Assembly: GCA_035516035.1 (NCBI GenBank)
Contig: DATJAS010000108.1
Location: 19,825 to 83,824, forward strand
Direction: 5' to 3'
DNA: 64,000 nucleotides
Origin: Fen-1273 sp035516035
GTDB lineage: Bacteria > Bacteroidota > Ignavibacteria > UBA10030 > UBA6906
The notes under the pieces were generated by a model, which worked only from the letters and a program-made list of their open reading frames with translations, was not told the origin of the DNA and did no database searches. The stretch's first letter is position 1, and the number at the start of each line of letters is the position of its first letter. Shown piece by piece: positions 7,926 through 15,937 of the stretch. The translations under genes were made by a program, and so were the position numbers.

Positions 7926-10580
7926 ATGGCCACAGTGAATGAGAAGGTCGTCCCCGTCGATATCGAGGACGAGATGCGGGGATCCTACATCGACTACTCG
8001 ATGTCGGTGATCGTTGCCCGCGCGCTCCCCGACGTGCGGGACGGGCTGAAGCCCGTCCACCGGCGGGTCCTCTTCGGCATGCAGGAGCTCGGACTCGCCG
8101 CCAACCGGGCGTACAAGAAGTCAGCCCGCATCGTCGGGGAGGTGCTGGGGAAGTATCACCCGCACGGCGACTCGGCGGTGTACGACACGATGGTGCGCAT
8201 GGCCCAGGATTTTTCCATGCGCTATCCGCTCGTGGACGGGCAGGGGAATTTCGGGTCCGTCGACGGCGACTCACCCGCGGCCATGCGCTACACGGAGGCC
8301 CGGCTGGCGCGTATCGCGGAGGAGATGCTGCGCGACCTGCAGAAAAACACCGTGGACTTCGTCCCGAACTTCGACGACACGCTGCAGGAGCCCTCGGTCC
8401 TCCCCGCGATGATCCCGAACCTGCTCGTCAACGGGACGAGCGGCATCGCCGTGGGGATGGCGACGAACATTCCCCCGCATAACCTCACCGAGGTCGTGGA
8501 CGGGTGTGTGGCGCTCATCAGAGATGAGAGCCTCACAGACGAGAAGCTGATGAAATTCATCAAGGCGCCGGATTTCCCCACGGGGGGGATTATTTACGGC
8601 TACGAGGGGGTCCGCAGCGCCTATACCACCGGCCGCGGGAGGATCGTCGTGCGGGCCAAGGCGTCGATCGAGACGGGCAAGAACGACCGCCAGAGCATCG
8701 TCATCACCGAGATTCCCTACCAGGTCAACAAGGCGAACCTGATCGAGAAGATCGCAGACCTCATCAACGAGAAGAAGCTCGAAGACATCGCCGACATCCG
8801 GGACGAATCGGACCGCGACGGCCTCCGGATCGCCATCGACCTCAAGCGTGACGCAAACGCTGAAGTCATCCTGAACAACCTGTACAAGCACACGCAGATG
8901 CAGGCCACGTTCGGGGTGATCATGCTCGCCCTGGTGGACGGCCGGCCAAAGATCCTCACGCTAAAGGAAATGCTCCGGCGGTTCGTCGATCACCGGAACG
9001 AGGTGGTGGTGCGCCGCTCGAAGTTCGAGCTCGACGAGGCCGAGAAGCGGGCCCATATCCTGGAAGGGTACATCATCGCCCTGGACAACATCGACGCGAT
9101 CGTGAAGCTCATCAAGGCGTCGAAGGACGTCGACACGGCGCGCGCAGGGCTGATGAAGAAGTTCAAGCTTTCCGAGATCCAGGCAAAGGCGATCCTGGAT
9201 ATGCGGCTGCAGCGGCTGACGGGGCTCGAGCGGAAGAAAATCGAGGACGAGTACCGGGACACCATCAAGCAGATCGAGCGCCTGAAGGCCATTCTGAAGA
9301 GCAAGCAGCTCCAGTTGGAGATCATCCGCGAAGAGCTGCTGGAGATCAGGAAAAACTACGGCGACGAGCGGCGCACCGAGATCGTGTACACGGCGGAGGA
9401 ATTCTCGATCGAGGACATGATCGCGGAAGAACAGGTGGTAATCACGATCAGCCACGGGGGGTTCATCAAGCGGTTCCCGGTGAGCGGGTACCGGCGCCAG
9501 AGCCGCGGCGGCCGGGGGAGCACCGGCGCGACCACGAAGGAAGACGATTTCATCGAGCACATGTTCGTCGCGAGCACGCATGACTACATCATGCTGTTCA
9601 CGGACGCGGGACGGTGCTACTGGCTGAAGGTGTTCGAGATCCCGGAGGGGGGGCGCGCCTCGCGCGGGAAATCGATTGCGAACCTGATCTCGAAGGAGCA
9701 GGCCGAGACGATCGCTTCGTACGTCTCGGTGAAGAACTTCGAGGATCCCCTCTTCGTGATGATGGTGACGGAGCAGGGGATGATCAAGAAAACGTCGCTC
9801 ACCGAGTTTGCCAACCCGCGCAGGACCGGCATCGGCGCAATAGGGCTTGACAAGGGGGACCGCCTGATCGACGTGCGCCTCACGGACGGATCGCAGGACG
9901 TGGTGATCGGGACGCACGGGGGACTGGCCATCCGGTTCCACGAGCAGGAGGCGCGCCCGATGGGACGCGGCGCGGGGGGAGTCAGGGCGATCAGGCTGGA
10001 GAAAAAAGACCGCGTGATCGGAGCGGTGGCACTGAGGCGCACCGGGACGACGATTCTCGTGGCGACGGAGAAAGGGTTCGGCAAGCGGAGCGAAACGGAG
10101 GAATACCGGGTCAGCCACCGCGGCGGGAAGGGGATCTTCACGGTGAAGACCACAGACAAGACCGGGCCAATGGTTGCCATACGCGAGGTGCTCTCATCCG
10201 ACGACGTCGTGGTGGTGACCACCGGCGGGATCGTCATCAGGCAGCACGCCTCGGAGATCAGGGTTGCGGGGAGGAACACGCAGGGCGTCCGCCTCATCAA
10301 GCTCGGCGAGGGGGACTCGGTTTCCGACGTTGCCTCCGTGATGGCGGAGGACCAGGAGATTCCCGCGGAAGGCGGCAAACCGGAGGCGGAGCCGAACGGC
10401 GGCGGCGCATCCGCGCGCGAAAAAAAAAACCTGAAGACCGGGATGAATGAGGCTGGCAGCGCCCGCGAGGCCGCGTCCTCTGCGACACCGAAGGGGACAC
10501 GAAAGGGGGCTCCGCGCCGCACGCCCCCCCGCGCGAAGCATCCCGCCCCGGGAAAGGGGCGCACGAAGGGGAAAAAATAG
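7926..10580 (+). CDS. gyrA: DNA gyrase subunit A
   Basis: GyrA performs DNA cleavage, religation and wrapping. The 884-aa product has the catalytic Tyr at residue 122 (AAMRYTEARL), the quinolone region HPHGDSAVYD with Ser83 and Asp87 as in sensitive E. coli, and a GyrA box QSRGGRG that identifies gyrase rather than topoisomerase IV. Six beta-pinwheel repeats follow. The last 80 or so residues are a low-complexity tail that becomes strongly basic (TPKGTRKGAPRRTPPR). A ten-A run encodes codons around residue 832. Transcribed with gyrB. Confidence 0.97.
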   Translation: MATVNEKVVPVDIEDEMRGSYIDYSMSVIVARALPDVRDGLKPVHRRVLFGMQELGLAANRAYKKSARIVGEVLGKYHPHGDSAVYDTMVRMAQDFSMRYPLVDGQGNFGSVDGDSPAAMRYTEARLARIAEEMLRDLQKNTVDFVPNFDDTLQEPSVLPAMIPNLLVNGTSGIAVGMATNIPPHNLTEVVDGCVALIRDESLTDEKLMKFIKAPDFPTGGIIYGYEGVRSAYTTGRGRIVVRAKASIETGKNDRQSIVITEIPYQVNKANLIEKIADLINEKKLEDIADIRDESDRDGLRIAIDLKRDANAEVILNNLYKHTQMQATFGVIMLALVDGRPKILTLKEMLRRFVDHRNEVVVRRSKFELDEAEKRAHILEGYIIALDNIDAIVKLIKASKDVDTARAGLMKKFKLSEIQAKAILDMRLQRLTGLERKKIEDEYRDTIKQIERLKAILKSKQLQLEIIREELLEIRKNYGDERRTEIVYTAEEFSIEDMIAEEQVVITISHGGFIKRFPVSGYRRQSRGGRGSTGATTKEDDFIEHMFVASTHDYIMLFTDAGRCYWLKVFEIPEGGRASRGKSIANLISKEQAETIASYVSVKNFEDPLFVMMVTEQGMIKKTSLTEFANPRRTGIGAIGLDKGDRLIDVRLTDGSQDVVIGTHGGLAIRFHEQEARPMGRGAGGVRAIRLEKKDRVIGAVALRRTGTTILVATEKGFGKRSETEEYRVSHRGGKGIFTVKTTDKTGPMVAIREVLSSDDVVVVTTGGIVIRQHASEIRVAGRNTQGVRLIKLGEGDSVSDVASVMAEDQEIPAEGGKPEAEPNGGGASAREKKNLKTGMNEAGSAREAASSATPKGTRKGAPRRTPPRAKHPAPGKGRTKGKK
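10420..10429 (+). repeat. Ten-adenine tract inside gyrA
   Basis: A run of ten A bases, rare in this GC-rich gene, encodes Glu-Lys-Lys-Asn at residues 832-835. Loss of one A would give E-K-K-T-stop (835 aa). Gain of one A would give ten more codons then stop (841 aa). Either slip removes the basic tail. Confidence 0.85.
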
Positions 10581-10597
10581 CCCGCGCCCCCGCCCGC

Positions 10598-12778
10598 TCA
10601 GAGCATTCCGCTCCGCTTGCGCAGTATCCACTCCGCCGCGAAGAGCACGATGATGAGCGCAAGGATATAGGCCGTGCGGTGCAGCTCGAGCGTGTCCGCA
10701 TGCGCGTCCTCCCGTGCGCGGAGCGACGGTAGAGAGGCGATCATCCCCTTCAGCGCGCCGGCATCGGCCGCGTCGACGTACGCACCGCCGCTCCTGTAGG
10801 CAATAGCCCGAAGCACGTCCGGGTGCATCCGCGTATCGATGAACTCCAGGTTCAATCCCCCCACGGTAAACGATCCCGAGTCATTTCCGAGCACGTGACC
10901 GCCGCCGGCCGCGGTCGCCTCATACGTGTAGTCCCCTGGCGGGAGGCCTTCCAGCGCCCCCTCGTACCGCCCGTTGCCGAGGCCGTGAAGCTCAGTTTCC
11001 GGGTGCTGCCCAGCGCCGCCGATCCTGACGGTGATCTGCGCGTCCTCCACGGGCCTCGCGCTTTCATCGTACACCTGGCCGGTGAACGCAACCGGCTCTC
11101 CGCCGGCAAACTGCTCGCGCTCCGGTGCGACCCGCACTCTGCGCTCCCCTTCCGGGCCGGTGAGCCAGCGTATGGCTGAAGAGAGGAGGGAGGCAAAAAC
11201 GGGTGCCGTCTCTTCGCTTCCCTGCGCCATGAGGCGCCAGCGCCAGAGACCGTAACCTGTCAGACAGAGAGAGCGCACGCCGCCGACATCTCTCAGGGCC
11301 ATGAACGGCTGCGGAAGGACGACGCTCTTCAGCGCGGGGGATCCCAGCATCACGGAGCCCTCGCGGAGGCGCCAGGACGTGCGGTCCGCGAAAACGGGAG
11401 GGAGGTCCTTCCACGCGTCCCGTTCCCCCGGCGCACCAAGGGCAAGGAGTGGGTGATCCATGCGGGACGGGTCGGGAACGAACTCCACCTCCATCTCCCC
11501 GGGCAGGGCGGACCCGGGCGTCACGGGGAGCGAGGGAAACATCTCCAACGCCCTCGGGAGGTCAACGTCTCTCCCCCCGATGAAGAACAGGGGAGTCCGG
11601 CGCCCCGTGATGAGCGAGCGGACGAGGGCGACTTCCTGCGGGGAGGTCCGCCCGTCCGGCATGCCGATTGTCAGGAGACAGTCCGCGCTGTCCGCCTCTC
11701 GGACGTCGAGCGCTCCCTCGTAGTAGCCGCCCCCGAACTTCTGCGTGAGCACGCGGAGCGTGACGTTGGGGTCCTCGCCGAGCGTGCTGCGCACCGCGCT
11801 CAAGTCCTCCCCCGGCCCGGCTGCCAGCAGGAGGACGCGCGTGGTGCTCTTCAGCACGGTCGCGGTAAATGACCGCGAGTTGTTGGCCCCGGTGAGCTCA
11901 CCGGGGAGCCGCGCGATGCGCACCGTATAGCGCCTGCGGCCTTCCCCCGCGGGAGTGTAGGCAAGGCGGGCGGGCACGTCCGCAGTCCCCGGCGGGAGCG
12001 TCACGGTCGTCCTGTCGAGCAGACGAGTCCCCTCCTCAAGCGAGACTTCCGCCTTCGCTCCCCCGTAGCCTGAGCTCTTGATGACCACGTCCACGGGCGC
12101 CTCGGCGCCGGCGTACACCACGTCGTTTGCCACGACGCCCTCCACCAGCACGTCCCGCTGCTCGGCCGTGTCTCCTATGCCGACCGTGAAAAGCGGTATG
12201 CCTGCGGCGTCCGCGCTGAGTGCCGGGTTCTCGCCTCGCGTGACGGCGCCGTCGGAGAGGATGATCGCCGCTCCGATGTTGCGCCGGTCCTTCTCGCGTT
12301 CAAGCGTCATGAGCGCCCCCGCGATATCCGTGACTTCATCGCGCAGCGAATCAGGGAGCTCCGCGAGCGGGCCCCGCACCGAGGAGCCGAACGTGTAGAG
12401 CGCCATGTCGGTCCCCGGGGGGACAGCCCCGGGAATGACGTTCGCGAGCAGGGCACGAAGCGTTGCGGCGCGGCTCCCCCGTGCGTCGGTAATCGCCATG
12501 CTCTCGCTCGCGTCGGCGAGGACGGCCACCACGGCGCTGCGCCGCACGACGGCGACGGCGCGCAGCACGGGCTCAACCAGGAGCAGGAGCACCAGCGCGA
12601 GCGCGGCACCCCGCAGCCCGGCGAGCAGGAGCCTCATTGTCCTGGAGACCGGCGGGAGGGTGACGCGGTAACACAGGTACGCTGCGCCAGCGGCGGCGAG
12701 GAGGAGGAGCACCGGAACCAGCGGGGAGGACGAGAACGAGAGTTCGATTGAAGGGAGGGAGCCCATCGCGGGCGTCAT
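10598..12778 (-). CDS. Membrane-anchored vWA-domain protein, BatA/aerotolerance-like
   Basis: This 726-aa protein has two N-terminal membrane segments (about residues 18-38 and 47-70), then a von Willebrand A-like domain with a MIDAS-type D-A-S-E-S motif (VVAVLADASESM). A Rossmann-like region follows in the middle, then beta-rich segments (about 550-640), and a single C-terminal helix (YILALIIVLFAAEWILRKR). Such proteins are commonly encoded beside MoxR ATPases, which are thought to remodel them. Its ATG overlaps the moxR stop (ATGA), so the two are translationally coupled. It is convergent with gyrA. Substrate and precise role are unknown. Confidence 0.8.
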   Translation of the reverse strand: MTPAMGSLPSIELSFSSSPLVPVLLLLAAAGAAYLCYRVTLPPVSRTMRLLLAGLRGAALALVLLLLVEPVLRAVAVVRRSAVVAVLADASESMAITDARGSRAATLRALLANVIPGAVPPGTDMALYTFGSSVRGPLAELPDSLRDEVTDIAGALMTLEREKDRRNIGAAIILSDGAVTRGENPALSADAAGIPLFTVGIGDTAEQRDVLVEGVVANDVVYAGAEAPVDVVIKSSGYGGAKAEVSLEEGTRLLDRTTVTLPPGTADVPARLAYTPAGEGRRRYTVRIARLPGELTGANNSRSFTATVLKSTTRVLLLAAGPGEDLSAVRSTLGEDPNVTLRVLTQKFGGGYYEGALDVREADSADCLLTIGMPDGRTSPQEVALVRSLITGRRTPLFFIGGRDVDLPRALEMFPSLPVTPGSALPGEMEVEFVPDPSRMDHPLLALGAPGERDAWKDLPPVFADRTSWRLREGSVMLGSPALKSVVLPQPFMALRDVGGVRSLCLTGYGLWRWRLMAQGSEETAPVFASLLSSAIRWLTGPEGERRVRVAPEREQFAGGEPVAFTGQVYDESARPVEDAQITVRIGGAGQHPETELHGLGNGRYEGALEGLPPGDYTYEATAAGGGHVLGNDSGSFTVGGLNLEFIDTRMHPDVLRAIAYRSGGAYVDAADAGALKGMIASLPSLRAREDAHADTLELHRTAYILALIIVLFAAEWILRKRSGML

Positions 12779-13773
12779 CCCGCTTCCTGCAGGAGCCGCT
12801 CAACGATTTCGATGGCAGTGACGCCGTCGGCCTCGGCGTTGAAGTTGGGCACGATGCGATGGCGGAGGGTGGGACCCGTCACGCCGCGCACGTCGGTGAT
12901 GTCCGCAGCGTGCCGCCCGTCCAGGAGCGCGCGCGTCTTGGCGCCGAGGATGAGATATTGCGACGCCCTGGGTCCCGCCCCCCAGCTCAGCCAGTCGCGG
13001 ATGAACTTCGGTGCGATCGGGGATTTCGGCCGTGTCATTGTTGCCAGACGGACCGCGAAGTCGATCACGTCGTCTGCCACGGGCACCTTCCGGACGAGCT
13101 CCTGGAATTCCGTAATCTGCTCGCCGGTCATGACGCGGCGCGGCGCCGGGCGCGCCATGCTGGTGGTGGCCTTGACAATCCGCCGCTCTTCCTCCCCCGA
13201 GGGATAGTCCACCCAGAGATTGAACATGAACCGGTCGAGCTGCGCCTCCGGCAGGGGGTAGGTCCCCTCCTGCTCGATCGGGTTCTGCGTTGCCAGGACG
13301 AAAAAGGGCTCTGCAAGCGTGTATGTCTGCCCGGCCGCGGTGACGCGGTGCTCCTGCATGGCTTCCAGGAGGGCAGCCTGCGTCTTTGGCGGGGTGCGGT
13401 TGATCTCGTCGGCCAGGACGACGTTGGCGAACACGGGACCGCGGACGAACTTGAACGACTTAGTTCCCGTGGAGACGTTCTCTTCTATGATCTCGGTGCC
13501 GGTTATGTCGCTCGGCATCAGATCCGGCGTGAACTGGATCCTGTTGAACGAGAGATCCAGCACGTCGGCGAGCGTCCTGATGAGGAGGGTCTTGGCCAGG
13601 CCGGGGACGCCGACCAGGAGGCAGTGGCCGCGCGCCAGGAGCGCGATGAGCAGCTGCTCCACGACGGTGTCCTGGCCGATGATCACCGTGGCGATCTCGG
13701 CGCGCAGCGCTTCATATGAACCCTTCAGCGCGCGGGCCGATTCGACGTCGTGTGCCCGCTCCCGGGCGCTCAT
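12775..13773 (-). CDS. moxR: MoxR-family AAA+ ATPase
   Basis: MoxR ATPases act as chaperones that assemble or activate partner proteins, often with vWA domains. The 332-aa product shows the MoxR core: IGQDTVVEQLLIALLARGHCLLVGVPGLAKT (Walker A GVPGLAKT), VLADEINRTPPKTQAALLEAMQE (Walker B and MoxR signature), ATQNPIEQEGTYPLPEAQLDRF and a C-terminal lid domain. The ATG at 13773 gives MSARERAHD and overlaps the preceding foldase stop (ATGA). A longer frame to 13929 would overlap that gene and lacks family similarity. The downstream vWA gene is its likely partner. Confidence 0.93.
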   Translation of the reverse strand: MSARERAHDVESARALKGSYEALRAEIATVIIGQDTVVEQLLIALLARGHCLLVGVPGLAKTLLIRTLADVLDLSFNRIQFTPDLMPSDITGTEIIEENVSTGTKSFKFVRGPVFANVVLADEINRTPPKTQAALLEAMQEHRVTAAGQTYTLAEPFFVLATQNPIEQEGTYPLPEAQLDRFMFNLWVDYPSGEEERRIVKATTSMARPAPRRVMTGEQITEFQELVRKVPVADDVIDFAVRLATMTRPKSPIAPKFIRDWLSWGAGPRASQYLILGAKTRALLDGRHAADITDVRGVTGPTLRHRIVPNFNAEADGVTAIEIVERLLQEAG

Positions 13774-15041
13774 GGGGTGAGCTGTTCCTTCCAGTAGAAC
13801 TGCGTCTTCAGGTCGTCCATCCAGGCGTTGTACTCGCGCGTCCGTTTGAAGTTCAGCGCAATGGCTTCCACCTTGTGGTAATCCTGGTCGAGCGACATGA
13901 CGTGTGCGGGGGTGAGCTTCCGGAGCCACACGAGGTAGTACCGGTAGCCGCTGGGCTCCTCCACCCGGACCGGGGCGCTGATGTTCCCCTCTTTCAGCGT
14001 GTCGATGGCGGGCCGGAATGCCGGGTTGACCTGGTCGATCTCCACGGTGCCGAGGTTTCCCCCGATCGTGTTGTCGCGGAGCTCCGAGTATTTCCGCGCC
14101 AGCTCGGCGAAGCTCTCTCCCGCGAGGGCGCGGGCGCGGAGGGAATCGAGCAGGCGGATCGCCGCCTCGTCGGCTTCCCTGGTCCGCTCGATCCTCAGGA
14201 GGATATGGCGGCAGTGCACGGCGTCGCCCCTGCGCTCCAGGAGCTGTATGATGTGCAGGCCGTGTTCGGTCTCGACGATGTCGGAGATCTGCCCGTCGCT
14301 GAGCGAGAACGCGGCGCTCTCAAACTCCTTGACGAACATGCCGCGCCGGACGAATCCGAGATCACCCCCCTGGGCGGCGGACCCGGGATCCTGCGAATAC
14401 CGCCTCGCCATGTCGCCGAAGTCCGCCCCGGCGCGGACGCTGTCCAGGATCGCCTGGAGCCTAGCGCGCGTGTTCGCCCTGGCCTGGTCGCTTGCCCTGG
14501 GAGCGATGCCTATCTCGGACAGCTCGCATTCTTCAGGGACATGCGGGAGGCTGTCCCTGTAGGTCCGGTAGAAGTCCTCCACCTCGAACCGCCCGATGCT
14601 CGTATTGCCGAGATGCTGCTGCTGGAGCTTCTGGGCAAGCAGGTTCTTGCGGACCTCGTCGCGGAACTCCCTCTTGATCCGGGAGAGCGGCATGCCGTAC
14701 ATTTCTTCCAGGCGCGACTCCGACCCGAGCTGCTGCACCCGCTGCTGGATCAGCGCGTCCATTTGTTGCTGCACCTCGTCGTCGGTCACCGTGATGCTGT
14801 CCTCGACGGCCTTGGCGATGATGAGTTTCTCGTTGATCATCGACTGGAGCACCTGCGCGCGCAGGCCCGGCGTGGTGAGGTCCATCTTGTTGTTGAGGGC
14901 ATAGAACTGCGCCTGCGCGTTCAGTTCCGATTCCAGGATCACCTCCCCGTTGACCACCGCGACGATGCGGTCGAGCGTCTGCGCGGGGGCAGCGGCCGCC
15001 GCGGCGATGGTGCACAGAAGGATGAGCAACACGTGTTTCAT
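13770..15041 (-). CDS. SurA-like periplasmic peptidyl-prolyl isomerase
   Basis: The 423-aa product has a signal peptide (MKHVLLILLCTIAAAAAAPAQ), then a SurA-type N-terminal chaperone region starting DRIVAVVNGEVILESEL. Two parvulin domains follow: the first about residues 168-268 (FGDMARRYSQDPGSAAQGGDLGFV ... GLHIIQLLERR), the second about 275-370, starting HCRHILLRIE. SurA proteins deliver outer-membrane beta-barrel precursors to the BAM complex. It is the third of three parvulin-type genes in the same minus-strand operon and overlaps moxR. Of the three it is the most SurA-like. Confidence 0.88.
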   Translation of the reverse strand: MKHVLLILLCTIAAAAAAPAQTLDRIVAVVNGEVILESELNAQAQFYALNNKMDLTTPGLRAQVLQSMINEKLIIAKAVEDSITVTDDEVQQQMDALIQQRVQQLGSESRLEEMYGMPLSRIKREFRDEVRKNLLAQKLQQQHLGNTSIGRFEVEDFYRTYRDSLPHVPEECELSEIGIAPRASDQARANTRARLQAILDSVRAGADFGDMARRYSQDPGSAAQGGDLGFVRRGMFVKEFESAAFSLSDGQISDIVETEHGLHIIQLLERRGDAVHCRHILLRIERTREADEAAIRLLDSLRARALAGESFAELARKYSELRDNTIGGNLGTVEIDQVNPAFRPAIDTLKEGNISAPVRVEEPSGYRYYLVWLRKLTPAHVMSLDQDYHKVEAIALNFKRTREYNAWMDDLKTQFYWKEQLTP

Positions 15042-15073
15042 ATCGTCCGTACTCCCGTTGTCGACCCGGCCGG

Positions 15074-15937
15074 CTAGTCGGCTCCGCCCCCCGCCGTATC
15101 CACCACGCCGAGATTGACTTCCACCTTGTGCCTGGACCTGAGATCCGACACGAGCTGCTCGTAGCGGGCGCGGCGGCGGTCGATCATCAGCCGGTCGCGC
15201 ACTTCCCGCCTGGCGAACTCGTACTCCGGGGCTTCACCGGCGTGCCTGATGGCGTGGACCCTCAGGATGTAATATCCCGCGGTCGTCTTCACGGGGTACG
15301 AGACCTCTTCTTTCGGCAGCGTCCGCGCGAGCTTCCAGAGCTCCTCCGGGAAGAGCATCGCCTGCGTGAAGAACTGGTTTCGCGCCACTGCGCGCAGCGT
15401 CTGCCCGCGCGCGGAGTCGCGCCCGACCGGCGCCAGCGCCTCGTCCCAGGAGCTCCCCTTCAGGAGCGCGGCCCGGAACTGGTTTGCCGCGTCCCGGTCG
15501 GCAAAGAGCGCGTAGCTGAGCCGGACGACGTCCTCCCTTAGCGTGAACGCCGCGGCGTTTTTCCTGAACGCCGCGCCGATTTCCTCCTCGGGAATGCTGT
15601 CGGAGGCCGCGTTGTAGACTTCCCGATCGAGCAGCGCTTCGATCGCCAGCTGCTTGCGCGTGGCTTCGAGCTGTCTGCGCAGCTCGTCGGTGTCCGCCAG
15701 CCCGCGGCGCTCAGCCTCCTGGTAGAGCAGCTCGCTCACGACCCACTGGTTGATGAACGCCATCGACCTCCCGCGGGCCCGGGCGATCGAATCCGCGCCC
15801 GCCGCCAGCTCCTCTTCCGTCAGCTCCGCGGACCCGACGCGTGCAACGTAGGGCTGCGCCGGGTGGTTCCCGGAGCAGCCGGCGAGCGCGGCAAGAATCA
15901 CACAGAGCGCCGGGAAGCTATTTCCCTGCTGACGCAA
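15074..15937 (-). CDS. Parvulin-family lipoprotein, PrsA/SurA-N-like
   Basis: The 287-aa product has a lipoprotein signal with lipobox L-A-G-C (Cys21), so it is probably membrane-anchored in the periplasm. A SurA_N-like helical segment follows (YVARVGSAELTEEELAAG). The central part resembles a degenerate parvulin domain (NQFRAALLKGSSWDEALAPVG ... GYYILRVHAIRHAGE), missing several conserved motifs such as the G-G-D-L-G loop. It overlaps the upstream gene by 20 bp. A chaperone role without strong isomerase activity is plausible by inference. Confidence 0.72.
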   Translation of the reverse strand: MRQQGNSFPALCVILAALAGCSGNHPAQPYVARVGSAELTEEELAAGADSIARARGRSMAFINQWVVSELLYQEAERRGLADTDELRRQLEATRKQLAIEALLDREVYNAASDSIPEEEIGAAFRKNAAAFTLREDVVRLSYALFADRDAANQFRAALLKGSSWDEALAPVGRDSARGQTLRAVARNQFFTQAMLFPEELWKLARTLPKEEVSYPVKTTAGYYILRVHAIRHAGEAPEYEFARREVRDRLMIDRRRARYEQLVSDLRSRHKVEVNLGVVDTAGGGAD

